Below are positions 42,760 through 52,618 of a stretch of 64,000 nucleotides of DNA, one piece after another. The notes beneath the pieces are model-generated. The model ran no database searches and was not told the DNA's origin. It saw only the letters and a list, made by a program, of their open reading frames with translations. Origin of the DNA: Bacillus sp. FSL H8-0547 (GTDB lineage: Bacteria; Bacillota; Bacilli; Bacillales; Bacillaceae); the NCBI GenBank assembly GCA_038002745.1, contig JBBODD010000001.1, positions 2,418,001-2,482,000 of the forward strand, written 5' to 3'. Position 1 is the stretch's first letter, and each line of letters starts with the position of its first letter. Position numbers and translations under genes: made by a program.

Positions 42760-45144
42760 ATGAACCAGCGTATTAGAAAAGCCGCAGTTCTCGGATCCGG
42801 AGTCATGGGTTCAGGCATTGCTGCACACTTGGCAAATATCGGAATCCCTGTTCTATTGCTTGATATTGTACCGCGCACGCTGACTGACAGCGAAGAGAAG
42901 AAAGGTCTGACTCTGCAGGATGCAGCTGTTAGAAACCGCAACTCATCAGAAGCTGTGCAAAAGCTTCTCAAGCAAAAGCCGGCACCGCTTACTGCAAAAG
43001 GAAATCTGGCTTTAATCGAAGCGGGTAACTTCGATGATGACATGCACAGACTCGCTGAAGCGGATTGGATTATTGAAGTAGTCGTTGAAAATCTTGAAGT
43101 GAAGAAAAAAGTCTTTACGCAAGTAGATCAATATAGAAAACAAGGCAGCATTGTCAGCTCAAATACATCAGGCATTTCAGTAGAAGCGATGTCAGAGGGT
43201 CGTTCTGATGATTTCCGGAAGCATTTCCTTGGAACTCACTTTTTCAATCCGCCGCGCTACCTGAAACTGCTCGAAATCATCCCGACAAAAGCAACATCGC
43301 CGGAGATTCTTTCCTTTATGAAAACGTTCGGGGAAGATGTTCTTGGAAAAGGAGTAGTTGAAGCAAAGGACACTCCAAACTTCATTGCCAACAGAATTGG
43401 AACCTACGGCCTCCTTGTTACCGTTAAGGAACTGCAAAAGGGCGGATACAGTGTAGGTGAAGTGGATTCCGTAACAGGTCCTCTTATCGGCCGGCCAAAA
43501 AGCGCAACTTTCAGAACGCTTGATGTTGTAGGACTTGATACTTTTGCACATGTTGCAAAGAACGTCTATGACCAGGTGGAAGGCGAAGAGAAAGACGTAT
43601 TCGACATTCCTGAATTTATGAAAAAGATGCTTGAGAACGGCTGGCTCGGAAGCAAATCAGGCCAGGGATTCTTCAAAAAAGAAGGAAAAGAGATTCTCGA
43701 GCTGAATCCAGAGACCCTGGAGTATCAAGAACGGAAGAAGCTGAAGGCTCAGAGCGTCGAGGCTGCAAAACAGATCAAGGGTTCAGCAGCAAAAATGAAA
43801 GCGCTTATCTATTCTGGCGACAGAGCAGGAACGCTTCTATGGAATATTACAAGCCCGACTCTTCTCTATTCTGCTGAACTTCTCGGCGATATTGCAGATG
43901 ACATCCTTGCTATTGATGAAGCAATGAAATGGGGATTCGGCTGGCAGTACGGCCCGTTTGAAACATGGGACAGCATCGGTCTTTCAAAATCAGTTGAAAA
44001 GATGGAGGCTGAAGGAAAAACGGTTCCGGCCTGGATCAAAGACATGCTTGAGAGAGGCTTCACATCCTTCTATAAAAAAGAAGACGGCGTTTCTTACTAT
44101 TACCATGATGGCGATTACAGACGCATTGAGACGAACGAAAAAGTCATCAATCTCAAAGACTTGAAAGAGAAAAAAGGCGTTATTAAGAAAAACAGCGGAG
44201 CAAGTTTGGTGGATCTTGGCGACGGAGTAGCGCTGCTTGAATTCCATTCACCGAATAATGCAATCGGTCTAGATATTATCCAGATGATTAATTTTGCCGT
44301 GGATGAAGTTGAAAAGAACTTTAAAGGGCTTGTCATCGGCAATCAGGGCAAAAACTTCTGCGTCGGTGCGAACCTTGCCATGATCCTGATGGAAGCTCAG
44401 GATGACAACTACTTTGAAGTTGACATGGTTGTCCGCCACTTCCAGCAGGCTATGATGAAAATCAAATACAGTCCAAAGCCGGTCGTTGCTGCTCCATTTG
44501 GCATGTCACTTGGCGGAGGAGCAGAAATCTGTCTTCCGTCTGCAAGCATTCAGGCATCAAGCGAAACGTACATGGGACTTGTTGAAGCCGGCGTAGGCCT
44601 GATCCCGGGCGGCGGAGGCAACAAAGAGCTTTACATTAAACTTCTGAACAGCGTTCCAAAAGGCGTCGATTTCGATCTGCAGAACGTAGCCAATAAAGTA
44701 TTTGAAACGATTGCAACAGCTAAAGTTTCTTCTTCTGCAGCTGAAGCAAAAGAAAACTTCTTTATGAATGAAAAAGATTCTGTAAGCTTCAATGGGGATC
44801 ACCTCATTTATGATGCAAAGCAGAAGGTTCTGCAGCTGTCTGATAACGGCTATAAGGCACCTGTACGCAAAAAGGTACCTGTCGTAGGCGAGACAGGTTA
44901 TGCTGCCCTTCTTCTTGGAGCACAATCCATGCTTCAGTCAGGATATATTTCAGAGCACGATTTGAAAATTGCCCAAAAGCTCGCCTATGTCATTGCGGGA
45001 GGCAAAGTGCCGTTTGGCACGGAAGTAGATGAACAGTACTTACTTGACCTTGAAAGAGAAGCGTTCCTGAGTCTCGTGAAGGAAGGCAAATCTCAGCAAA
45101 GAATGCAGCACATGCTTGTAAAAGGAAAACCATTACGTAACTAG
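42760..45144 (+). CDS. fadN: 3-Hydroxyacyl-CoA dehydrogenase/enoyl-CoA hydratase FadN
   Basis: 794 aa bifunctional beta-oxidation enzyme. NAD loop in VLGSGVMGSGIAAH near the N-terminus, NTSGISVE and GTHFFNPPRYLKLLEI for the dehydrogenase, then a crotonase-like hydratase domain with GKNFCVGANLAMIL and FGMSLGGGAEI from about residue 480. GGGGGAGC precedes ATG 42760; the frame from 42718 would run over the FadR operator. Confidence 0.95.
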   Translation: MNQRIRKAAVLGSGVMGSGIAAHLANIGIPVLLLDIVPRTLTDSEEKKGLTLQDAAVRNRNSSEAVQKLLKQKPAPLTAKGNLALIEAGNFDDDMHRLAEADWIIEVVVENLEVKKKVFTQVDQYRKQGSIVSSNTSGISVEAMSEGRSDDFRKHFLGTHFFNPPRYLKLLEIIPTKATSPEILSFMKTFGEDVLGKGVVEAKDTPNFIANRIGTYGLLVTVKELQKGGYSVGEVDSVTGPLIGRPKSATFRTLDVVGLDTFAHVAKNVYDQVEGEEKDVFDIPEFMKKMLENGWLGSKSGQGFFKKEGKEILELNPETLEYQERKKLKAQSVEAAKQIKGSAAKMKALIYSGDRAGTLLWNITSPTLLYSAELLGDIADDILAIDEAMKWGFGWQYGPFETWDSIGLSKSVEKMEAEGKTVPAWIKDMLERGFTSFYKKEDGVSYYYHDGDYRRIETNEKVINLKDLKEKKGVIKKNSGASLVDLGDGVALLEFHSPNNAIGLDIIQMINFAVDEVEKNFKGLVIGNQGKNFCVGANLAMILMEAQDDNYFEVDMVVRHFQQAMMKIKYSPKPVVAAPFGMSLGGGAEICLPSASIQASSETYMGLVEAGVGLIPGGGGNKELYIKLLNSVPKGVDFDLQNVANKVFETIATAKVSSSAAEAKENFFMNEKDSVSFNGDHLIYDAKQKVLQLSDNGYKAPVRKKVPVVGETGYAALLLGAQSMLQSGYISEHDLKIAQKLAYVIAGGKVPFGTEVDEQYLLDLEREAFLSLVKEGKSQQRMQHMLVKGKPLRN

Positions 45145-45158
45145 GAGGGTGCACTGTC

Positions 45159-46334
45159 ATGAGAGAAGCGGTCATTGTAGCAGGTGCCAGAACACCTGTC
45201 GGAAGAGCAAAAAAAGGGTCACTAGCAGCCGTAAGACCAGATGATCTTGGAGCGCTTGTCGTAAAAGAGACACTTAAGCGTGCTGGCGGATACGAAGGAA
45301 ATATTGATGATCTGATCATTGGATGTGCGATGCCTGAAGCAGAGCAGGGGCTGAATCTTGCACGAAATATCGGAGCGCTTGCCGGATTGCCGTATACAGT
45401 ACCGGCGATCACAGTCAACCGCTATTGTTCATCAGGTCTTCAAAGTATTGCTTATGCAGCGGAAAAAATCATGCTTGGCCACTCGGATACAGCCATTGCA
45501 GGTGGAGCCGAATCAATGAGCATGGTGCCGATGATGGGCCACGTTGTCCGTCCGAATGCAGTGCTTGCTGAAAGTGCGCCTGAGTATTACATGGGAATGG
45601 GCCACACGGCAGAACAGGTAGCTGTCAAATACGGAGTCAGCCGTGAGGAGCAGGATGCCTTTGCAGTAAGAAGCCATGAGAAAGCGGCAAGAGCCATTGC
45701 AGAGGGCAAGTTTGACGATGAAATCGTACCTGTAGAAGTTACACAAAGAAGCGTTGGAGCAGATCATAAGCTCCGTGAAAAGACGTTCCAGTTCTCAAAA
45801 GACGAGGGTGTCCGTCCTGGAACGACAATGCAGATTCTCTCAACATTAAGACCTGCATTCAATGTGAAAGGATCCGTTACAGCAGGAAATTCCTCGCAGA
45901 CGAGCGACGGTGCTGCTGCTGTAATGGTCATGGACCGTGAAAAAGCGGATGCGCTTGGACTGGAGTCACTCGTGAAATTCCGCTCCTTTGCAGTAGGCGG
46001 AGTTCCTCCGGAAGTAATGGGAATCGGCCCGATCGAAGCGATTCCGCGTGCACTGAAAGCTGCAGGTTTAAGCCTGTCTGATATTGGACTCTTTGAACTG
46101 AATGAAGCATTTGCTTCACAGTCTATTCAAGTCATCAGAGCTCTTGGGATCGATGAAGAGAAAGTGAATGTCAACGGGGGAGCAATTGCGCTCGGTCATC
46201 CGCTTGGGTGTACAGGAGCTAAGTTAACCCTTTCCCTTATTCACGAAATGAAGCGCCGCGGCGAGCAATTCGGAGTTGTCACAATGTGCATCGGCGGCGG
46301 AATGGGCGCAGCGGGAGTATTTGAATTAGTGTAA
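45159..46334 (+). CDS. fadA: Acetyl-CoA acyltransferase (3-ketoacyl-CoA thiolase) FadA
   Basis: 391 aa thiolase closing the beta-oxidation cycle. Cys in NRYCSSGLQSIAYA is the acyl acceptor; VNVNGGAIALGHPLGCTGA and VVTMCIGGGMGAAGVF hold the other two catalytic residues. AGGAGGG before ATG, 14 bases after fadN. Confidence 0.96.
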   Translation: MREAVIVAGARTPVGRAKKGSLAAVRPDDLGALVVKETLKRAGGYEGNIDDLIIGCAMPEAEQGLNLARNIGALAGLPYTVPAITVNRYCSSGLQSIAYAAEKIMLGHSDTAIAGGAESMSMVPMMGHVVRPNAVLAESAPEYYMGMGHTAEQVAVKYGVSREEQDAFAVRSHEKAARAIAEGKFDDEIVPVEVTQRSVGADHKLREKTFQFSKDEGVRPGTTMQILSTLRPAFNVKGSVTAGNSSQTSDGAAAVMVMDREKADALGLESLVKFRSFAVGGVPPEVMGIGPIEAIPRALKAAGLSLSDIGLFELNEAFASQSIQVIRALGIDEEKVNVNGGAIALGHPLGCTGAKLTLSLIHEMKRRGEQFGVVTMCIGGGMGAAGVFELV

Positions 46335-46367
46335 GACTTAAAAATCAGGAAAATGGGGGAACGACCA

Positions 46368-48152
46368 ATGTCAAAAACAACTGAAAATCTAATAAAGGGT
46401 GGAAGCTTTTTACTTGATGATGTGACATATGAAAGTGTTTTTACACCAGAGGATTTCACTGATGAGCATAAAATGATCGCCAAAACGACAGAGGATTTCG
46501 TCGTAAATGATGTACTGCCTCAGCTTGAAGATATTGAAAACCATCAGTTTGATAAGTCTGTCAAACTATTGAAGCAGGCAGGCGAACTTGGCCTTCTCGG
46601 TGCTGACGTACCTGAAGAATACGGCGGTCTTGGCCTTGATAAAATCAGCTCGGCGCTGATTACTGAAAAATTTGCCCGTGCAGGAAGCTTCTCTCTTTCC
46701 TACGGCGCTCATGTCGGTATCGGATCTCTGCCAATCGTTCTTTTTGGAAGCGAGGAGCAAAAGCAGCAGTACCTTCCAGATCTAGCATCAGGTCAGCGCA
46801 TTGCAGCCTATGCACTGACTGAACCGGGATCAGGCTCAGATGCCCTTGGTGCCAGAACGACGGCAAAGCTTAACGCAGAAGGCACGCATTATGTACTGAA
46901 CGGTGAAAAACAGTGGATCACAAACTCCGGCTTTGCAGATGTGTTTGTTGTGTATGCAAAGGTTGACGGCGAGCATTTCTCGGCATTTATCGTAGAAAAA
47001 GAATACCCTGGGGTATCAACCGGTCCGGAAGAAAAGAAAATGGGAATCAAAGGTTCATCTACAAGAACGCTTATTTTAGAAGATGCGCTTGTTCCTAAAG
47101 AAAATCTTCTTGGCGACCTTGGAAAAGGCCACGTTATTGCCTTTAACATTCTAAACATCGGACGCTATAAGCTTGCTGTCGGAACAATCGGCGGATCTAA
47201 ACGCATTATTGACGTATCTGTTGAATATGCCAACCAGCGCCAGCAGTTCAAAACGCCAATCAGCAGCTTTTCGCTCATCCAGGAAAAACTGGCAAACATG
47301 GCTTCAAAAACATATGCAATGGAAAGCTCAGTGTACCGTACAGTTGGATTATTTGAAGACCGCATGAGCCGCCTGACTCCTGAAGAAGTCAAGGACGGAA
47401 AAGAAGTTGCGGCATCTATTGCAGAGTATGCGATTGAGTGTTCACTGAACAAAGTCCTCGGTTCTGAAACGCTTGACTATGTCGTTGATGAAGGCGTTCA
47501 AATTCACGGCGGCTATGGCTTCATGGCTGAGTACGAAGTAGAGAGAGCATACCGCGACTCACGTATTAACCGTATTTTTGAAGGAACGAATGAAATCAAC
47601 CGTCTTCTCGTTCCCGGCACATATTTAAGAAAAGCAATGAAGGGTGAACTGCCGCTTCTTCAAAAAGCACAGGCTCTTCAGGAAGAGTTAATGATGCTTA
47701 TGCCTGAAGAACCGGGAGACGGCGTTCTTGAGCAGGAAAAGCACCTTTTGAAAAATGCAAAGAAAATCGGTTTAATGATTGCCGGACTTGCTGCTCAGAA
47801 ATACGGCCAGTCCCTGCAGAAGGAACAGGAAGTTTTAGTGAACATTGCTGATATCGTGAGCAGTGTATACGCTATGGAATCTGCCATCCTCCGCACGGAA
47901 AAGGCAATTAACAAGTATGGAGAAGCAAAGAGTGCTCAAAAACTTCTTTACACGCAAGTGTATTGCCAGGAAGCATTCAACGAAATTGAAGCACATGCTA
48001 AAGAATCTCTTGTTGCGATTGAACAGGGAGACACTCTCCGCATGATGATCTCTGCATTAAGAAAATTCACGCGCCACACGCCGATCAATGTCATTGCCAA
48101 AAAGCGCGAAATCGCTGCTGCACTGATCGAAGAGAACGGATACCGCGCGTAA
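46368..48152 (+). CDS. fadE: Acyl-CoA dehydrogenase FadE
   Basis: 594 aa FAD enzyme, first oxidation step of beta-oxidation. ALTEPGSGSDALGARTTA and QWITNSGFADVFVVYAK are FAD/substrate motifs; EVERAYRDSRINRIFEGTNEINR is the family signature around the substrate end, with a C-terminal extension of about 170 residues as in B. subtilis YusJ. AGGAAAATGGGGG precedes ATG 46368. Confidence 0.95.
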   Translation: MSKTTENLIKGGSFLLDDVTYESVFTPEDFTDEHKMIAKTTEDFVVNDVLPQLEDIENHQFDKSVKLLKQAGELGLLGADVPEEYGGLGLDKISSALITEKFARAGSFSLSYGAHVGIGSLPIVLFGSEEQKQQYLPDLASGQRIAAYALTEPGSGSDALGARTTAKLNAEGTHYVLNGEKQWITNSGFADVFVVYAKVDGEHFSAFIVEKEYPGVSTGPEEKKMGIKGSSTRTLILEDALVPKENLLGDLGKGHVIAFNILNIGRYKLAVGTIGGSKRIIDVSVEYANQRQQFKTPISSFSLIQEKLANMASKTYAMESSVYRTVGLFEDRMSRLTPEEVKDGKEVAASIAEYAIECSLNKVLGSETLDYVVDEGVQIHGGYGFMAEYEVERAYRDSRINRIFEGTNEINRLLVPGTYLRKAMKGELPLLQKAQALQEELMMLMPEEPGDGVLEQEKHLLKNAKKIGLMIAGLAAQKYGQSLQKEQEVLVNIADIVSSVYAMESAILRTEKAINKYGEAKSAQKLLYTQVYCQEAFNEIEAHAKESLVAIEQGDTLRMMISALRKFTRHTPINVIAKKREIAAALIEENGYRA

Positions 48153-48164
48153 TAAATACCTTTC

Positions 48165-48198
48165 AAAAAGACCTTTTTCAAAAGAAAAGGTCTTTTTG
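48165..48198 (+). terminator. fadNAE terminator
   Basis: AAAAAGACCTTTTTC / GAAAAGGTCTTTTT with 4-base loop. Confidence 0.85.
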
Positions 48199-48321
48199 AT
48201 GATTTTTGCGAAAAAAAGGCCAAGATAATAGATGGCAGAATGACGATGCTTGTCATTATGCTTGTCATAAAGAATGTGGTAAAATAATGTTGTTCAATTA
48301 CGGTTGCAGGTGGTGAAAAGA

Positions 48322-48684
48322 GTGGCGCTTAAATATTACTGGTATCCTAAATGCGGGACATGCCGGAAAGCAAAAAAGTGGTTAGAAGATCACCATTTGC
48401 AGGCACAAGAAATACATATTGTCGAAAATCCGCCGTCAAAGGAAGACCTGAAATCAATGCTTGATTCAAGCGGATTGGAAATCAAAAAATTCTTTAACAC
48501 AAGCGGTCAGAAATACCGTGAGCTTGGCCTGAAGGATAAAATATCCTCCATGTCCGAAGATGAACTTCTTGGCCTTCTGGCATCTGACGGCATGCTGATT
48601 AAACGCCCGCTGACAACGGACGGAAGCAAGACAACTGTCGGATTTAAAGAAGATCAGTTTAAAGAAACCTGGCTAGAGAAGTAG
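48322..48684 (+). CDS. yusI: ArsC/Spx-family protein (YusI-like)
   Basis: 120 aa thioredoxin-like protein; [19 protein letters not shown] has the CxxC motif of Spx/YusI relatives, followed by [15 protein letters not shown] and PLTTDG. Probably a redox protein rather than an arsenate reductase. GTG 48322 follows AGGTGG. Same neighbour order as B. subtilis yusI-gcvH. Confidence 0.87.
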   Translation: MALKYYWYPKCGTCRKAKKWLEDHHLQAQEIHIVENPPSKEDLKSMLDSSGLEIKKFFNTSGQKYRELGLKDKISSMSEDELLGLLASDGMLIKRPLTTDGSKTTVGFKEDQFKETWLEK

Positions 48685-48745
48685 AAGACTTACCCTTTTA
48701 GTCTTTTTACAAATAAAACACGATAATCAGTTGGAGGTAGAAAAA

Positions 48746-49129
48746 ATGAACACACCAAAAGAACTTCGCTACTCTGAAGAACACGAGTGGGTTAAAGTTG
48801 AAGGCGATAAAGTACGCATCGGGATTACGGACTTTGCACAATCAGAGCTTGGAGATATTGTGTTTGTTGAACTTCCTGAAGTAGGCGACGAAATTAAAGC
48901 AGACGAGCCATTCGGCAGCGTTGAGTCTGTAAAAACAGTATCTGAGCTGTATGCGCCAATCAGCGGAACAGTTGTTGAAATTAATGAAGACCTTGATGAC
49001 AGCCCTGAATTTGTCAACGAGTCTCCATATGAAAAAGCCTGGATGATTGTCATTGAGCCAAGCAATGCAGGTGATGTAGACAACTTGATGACAGCTGAGC
49101 AATACGAAGAAATGACAAACGAAGACTGA
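48746..49129 (+). CDS. gcvH: Glycine cleavage system H protein
   Basis: 127 aa. Lipoyl lysine in [14 protein letters not shown]; barrel sequence [22 protein letters not shown]. Carries the lipoyl arm between GcvP, GcvT and Lpd; in Bacillus also gives lipoate to other enzymes. GGAGGTAG precedes ATG 48746. Confidence 0.96.
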   Translation: MNTPKELRYSEEHEWVKVEGDKVRIGITDFAQSELGDIVFVELPEVGDEIKADEPFGSVESVKTVSELYAPISGTVVEINEDLDDSPEFVNESPYEKAWMIVIEPSNAGDVDNLMTAEQYEEMTNED

Positions 49130-49182
49130 TAATCAATTCACCTTCTGGACACCCTAAACAGTAAAAAGGAGGGTGTTTCAGC

Positions 49183-49425
49183 ATGTCATTTGAAAAGAAA
49201 CGGCTGGATATTACAGACCGCGTCACCGGCAGATTTGAAGGCGGGCAGATGAATCTGTTTTTTGAAAAAGAGCAAATCGGCTCGATGTCACTTGGCCCGG
49301 ACGGTCAGGTGTCGTTGAAAAATGGATATGAAGAAGAAAATCATTCCTTTTTTCAGTATGCAGACGTTCTATCTAAACAAGATGAGAAGTATGTCGATTG
49401 TGATGAAGAAAACGGCTGGTGCTGA
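49183..49425 (+). CDS. yusG: DUF2553 protein YusG-like
   Basis: 80 aa, start MSFEKKRLDITDRVTGRFEG, acidic C-terminus ending DCDEENGWC. Unknown function, conserved behind gcvH in Bacillus. AAGGAGG upstream; ACACCCT / AGGGTGT flanks this site and could form a hairpin over it. Confidence 0.8.
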   Translation: MSFEKKRLDITDRVTGRFEGGQMNLFFEKEQIGSMSLGPDGQVSLKNGYEEENHSFFQYADVLSKQDEKYVDCDEENGWC

Positions 49426-49431
49426 TGACTT

Positions 49432-49458
49432 GGCAGTGGAATGTTCCACTGCCTTTTC
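49432..49458 (+). terminator. Terminator after yusG
   Basis: GGCAGTGGAA-TG-TTCCACTGCC followed by TTTTCC. Confidence 0.8.
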
Positions 49459-49556
49459 CTGTTGTTCCGGCCTGTTTTAAAGGTTAGAAGGAAACAACCT
49501 CATGCGTTTCGAATAGGTTATAGATAACATATACTCTAACTGAATAGGTGATGGCG

Positions 49557-49904
49557 ATGTCTGCAATTGAGGTTGAAAAAGTCATAATTGTTGAAGGAAC
49601 ATCTGATAAGCGAAAAGTATTAAATGTTGTCAACGAACCGGTTGAAATTATTTGTACAAATGGCACAATCAGTCTGACACGGCTTGATGAAATGGTGGAT
49701 GAACTGTTCAGCCGTGATGTTTATGTGCTTGTGGATTCTGATGATTCCGGGGATCGCCTGAGAAAACAGTTCAAACGTGAATTTCCCGAGGCTGCGCATT
49801 TGTTTATCGACAAAATGTACAGGGAAGTTGCCACTGCGCCTGATCAGCATGTCGCAGCCGTGCTGCTGAGTGCAAACATTGATGTGCATGCGAAATACTT
49901 ATAA
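49557..49904 (+). CDS. yusF: Toprim-domain protein (YusF-like)
   Basis: 115 aa from ATG 49557. VEKVIIVEGTSDKRKV and DVYVLVDSDDSGDRLRKQF are the Toprim glutamate and DxD motifs, as in RNase M5/YusF proteins; likely nucleic-acid-related and metal-dependent. Function unknown. AGGTG precedes the start at 6 bases. Confidence 0.82.
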   Translation: MSAIEVEKVIIVEGTSDKRKVLNVVNEPVEIICTNGTISLTRLDEMVDELFSRDVYVLVDSDDSGDRLRKQFKREFPEAAHLFIDKMYREVATAPDQHVAAVLLSANIDVHAKYL

Positions 49905-49924
49905 AGGGAGTTTGTGAAAAGGCA

Positions 49925-50233
49925 ATGATTGAATGCAATGAAGAGCAGGTAAGCAGACTCGCAGAGAGGGATACTGCCATTCTTTATTTATATACACCCT
50001 TTTGCGGCACATGTCAGCTCGCTAAAAAGATGCTGACAGTAGTTGAGGCGATGCTGCCTGCCCTTGAAATAAAGATGGCCAACCTGAATTATCTTCCGAA
50101 ACAGGCGTCTGCCTGGGAAATCGAAAGTGTTCCTTGCCTGCTTCTTTTTGAAAAAGGAAGATTGATCAGCAAAACGTATGCCTTTCATTCTGTCGAACAT
50201 CTCTATCAAATATTGAAAAAATATGCCGCCTGA
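49925..50233 (+). CDS. yusE: Thioredoxin-like protein (YusE-like)
   Basis: 102 aa. LYLYTPFCGTCQLAKKM has the redox CxxC pair of a thioredoxin fold; IESVPCLLLFEKGR gives the cis-proline loop. Unknown partner. Follows yusF directly. Confidence 0.85.
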   Translation: MIECNEEQVSRLAERDTAILYLYTPFCGTCQLAKKMLTVVEAMLPALEIKMANLNYLPKQASAWEIESVPCLLLFEKGRLISKTYAFHSVEHLYQILKKYAA

Positions 50234-50248
50234 TGAGGGCGGCATTTG
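50222..50248 (+). terminator. Possible terminator after yusE
   Basis: ATGCCGCC / GGGCGGCAT stem with short loop and weak T-tract. Confidence 0.6.
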
Positions 50249-50384
50249 ACATATTTCTTGGGAAATAGAAAAAGAAAAGATTTTGTCTTACTGAGGAAGG
50301 AATATGTCGAAGCTTTCTAAAAGGGAAAAGTACGGAAAAATAGAATTTCTCCTATAACCACTTGAACGGAAATGAGGAGAAACA

Positions 50385-50705
50385 ATGGATCTGACCTTTT
50401 TCGCCGAAAAAATGAATAATGCCCATTTTATACAGCCGCTGCTTCCAAACGAAAACTTAAGAATTGAGTTCTGGGTTAAAAACCTCAATCAAAAATCCAC
50501 TCTCGTTCTGCAAAAAGGCAACTGTCATGTAAGCAGTGATAATGAACTCTTTCATGTGCAGATTGCTGGGGAAGAAAGGCATTTTCAAGATTGCTTTCAT
50601 TCGCCAATCAGGCTTTTACAGCTTGTAAAACTTGGAGCTATGGAGGCAAAAGGGTCATTCAGAAATATACTTCGAGTAGAGTCACTCATTCAGCTCTGCA
50701 AATAA
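50385..50705 (+). CDS. yusD: YusD-like protein
   Basis: 106 aa, MDLTFFAEKMNNAHFIQPLLPN start and KGNCHVSSDNELFHVQIAG core; resembles B. subtilis YusD in position and size, fold perhaps SCP-2-like. Unknown function. GGAGAAAC precedes the ATG. Confidence 0.7.
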   Translation: MDLTFFAEKMNNAHFIQPLLPNENLRIEFWVKNLNQKSTLVLQKGNCHVSSDNELFHVQIAGEERHFQDCFHSPIRLLQLVKLGAMEAKGSFRNILRVESLIQLCK

Positions 50706-50780
50706 TTTTTTAAAAATTCAAACAAATAATTGACTTAAAAAGAAATAAAATGATACAATCCCAATAGAAATAATAAGAAA

Positions 50781-50890
50781 TCTTATCAAGAGCGGTGGAG
50801 GGGCCTGGCCCTGTGAAGCCCGGCAACCGGATACAGCGAGTAACTCACGGTGCCAATTCCAGCAGAGTGGATATGCTCTGAAAGATAAGA
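50781..50890 (+). promoter_or_regulatory. SAM-I riboswitch (S-box) ahead of metY-like gene
   Basis: TCTTATCAAGAG, GGTGGAGGG-GCCTGGCCC, TGAAGCCCGGCAACC, GGTGCCAATTCC, AAGATAAGA in S-box order. SAM binding turns the gene off. Confidence 0.95.
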
Positions 50891-50905
50891 AGACCGGGAT
50901 GCGCG

Positions 50906-50929
50906 CCTCTTCTTTGAAGGGGTTTTTTA
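50906..50929 (+). terminator. S-box terminator
   Basis: CCTCTTC-TTT-GAAGGGG hairpin plus T-run. Confidence 0.8.
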
Positions 50930-50958
50930 TTTTTTTAACTTGGGAGGAGAAATGGATC

Positions 50959-52275
50959 ATGACTCGAAAAAAGTACCGTTTGGAGACCGTCAACATTCAT
51001 GGAGGGCTAAATCCTGATCCTGGAACAGGCGCCAGATCTGTTCCGATTTACCAGTCTAATGCATACGTTTTTAATGACACTGAGCACGCCTCAAACTTAT
51101 TTGCATTAAAAGAACAGGGGTACATTTATACCCGTATACATAACCCGACTTCCTCCGTCCTTGAGGAGCGCATCGCTGAACTTGAAGGCGGTGTCGGAAG
51201 TCTTGCGGTAGCAAGCGGTATGGCAGCCATCACCCTCTCGATTCTGAATATTGCCGGTGCCGGGGATGAAATCGTGTCAGCATCGAGTCTTTACGGGGGA
51301 ACCTATAATCTTTTCCAGACGACTTTGCCAAAATACGGCATAGAAACCACATTTGTTAATCCGGAGAACCCGGAAAATTTCAGAAGCGCGATTACAGAAA
51401 AAACGAAGGCGATTTTTGCTGAGACAATTGGCAACCCGAGTCTTCAAGTGCTGGATATAGAAGCCGTTGCAAAAATTGCCCATGAAGCCGGGATTCCGCT
51501 GATTGTAGATAATACATTCGCCACCCCGTATTTGTGCCGTCCGCTCGAACACGGGGCTGATATCGTTGTTCATTCAGCGACGAAGTGGCTGCTTGGAAAT
51601 GGCACAACGCTTGGCGGCGTTATTGTAGATGGAGGGAAATTTGACTGGAACAGCAGAAAGTTCCCGGGTTTCACCACACCTGATCCAAGCTATCATAACC
51701 TGGTTTACGCAGAAGCCCTTCCGGAAGCGGCTTATATTGTTAAAGCAAGAGTGCAGCTGCTGAGAGATCTTGGGCCTGCACTCAGCCCGTTTAATGCTTT
51801 TCAATTTAACCTCGGTCTTGAAACGCTGCATGTCAGAATGAAAGAGCATATCTCGAATACTAGGAAGGTTGTAGACTATCTGAACGGACATCCTGCAGTT
51901 AAATGGGTTCTCTATCCTGAAGATTCAAAGCATCCGGACCGGGCACTTGCTGAGAAATACTTACCGGAGGGAGCCGGTGCAGTCGTGGTATTCGGCATTG
52001 AAGGCGGACGCGAAGCAGGGGCTAAAGTGATCAACTCTGCAGAGCTGTGGTCACACGTTGCCAATGTTGGGGATGCAAAGAGCCTCATCATCCATCCTGC
52101 GAGCACAACACACCAGCAGCTCGACGCTGACGGCCTGAGGAAATCAGGCGTAACGGAAGATCTAATCAGACTCTCTGTTGGTATTGAACATATAGACGAC
52201 CTGCTCGAAGACTTGGAACAGGCAATTGAGAAGGCCATCGGCATAAGGTCACTGACAGAATCTACAGCACGATAA
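50959..52275 (+). CDS. O-acetylhomoserine sulfhydrylase-type enzyme
   Basis: 438 aa PLP enzyme making homocysteine/methionine from O-acetylhomoserine and sulfide (MetY type). PLP lysine in [27 protein letters not shown] for the cofactor, and start [20 protein letters not shown]. Could also accept methanethiol; exact donor is not readable. GGGAGGAG precedes ATG 50959; the frame from 50899 overlaps the S-box terminator. S-box control supports a methionine role. Confidence 0.92.
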   Translation: MTRKKYRLETVNIHGGLNPDPGTGARSVPIYQSNAYVFNDTEHASNLFALKEQGYIYTRIHNPTSSVLEERIAELEGGVGSLAVASGMAAITLSILNIAGAGDEIVSASSLYGGTYNLFQTTLPKYGIETTFVNPENPENFRSAITEKTKAIFAETIGNPSLQVLDIEAVAKIAHEAGIPLIVDNTFATPYLCRPLEHGADIVVHSATKWLLGNGTTLGGVIVDGGKFDWNSRKFPGFTTPDPSYHNLVYAEALPEAAYIVKARVQLLRDLGPALSPFNAFQFNLGLETLHVRMKEHISNTRKVVDYLNGHPAVKWVLYPEDSKHPDRALAEKYLPEGAGAVVVFGIEGGREAGAKVINSAELWSHVANVGDAKSLIIHPASTTHQQLDADGLRKSGVTEDLIRLSVGIEHIDDLLEDLEQAIEKAIGIRSLTESTAR

Positions 52276-52381
52276 GCATGCTCCTGAAGTTTTGTTCTTG
52301 ACACGTACTTTTGATGCATGATAGAATCACTCTCGTACTATAAACTCACTAAATATACAGTCAATTTAATAAATTTGTCAG

Positions 52382-52491
52382 TCTCTTATCCAGAGAGGTG
52401 GAGGGAAGTGCCCTATGAAGCCCGGCAACCGTCAACATCGTTGAAAAGGTGCCAATTCACTCAAAGCTTGCAGCTTTGAAAGATGAGAGAA
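52382..52491 (+). promoter_or_regulatory. SAM-I riboswitch (S-box) ahead of metNPQ
   Basis: TCTCTTATCCAGAG, GGTGGAGGGAAGTGCCC, TGAAGCCCGGCAACC, GGTGCCAATTCACTC, AAGATGAGAGA in S-box order. Confidence 0.95.
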
Positions 52492-52507
52492 AGGTTTTTT
52501 CACATAT

Positions 52508-52541
52508 GCCTTTCTGCTCATTTCTGCAGAAAGGCTTTTTG
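52508..52541 (+). terminator. S-box terminator
   Basis: GCCTTTCTGC / GCAGAAAGGC hairpin plus T-run. Confidence 0.85.
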
Positions 52542-52618
52542 TTTTTTGAGAAAAAACATGAAGCAAGGCGATATAGAGCAAAATGTTAGTGAGTGGAATT
52601 TTGGAAGAAGGTGAATTC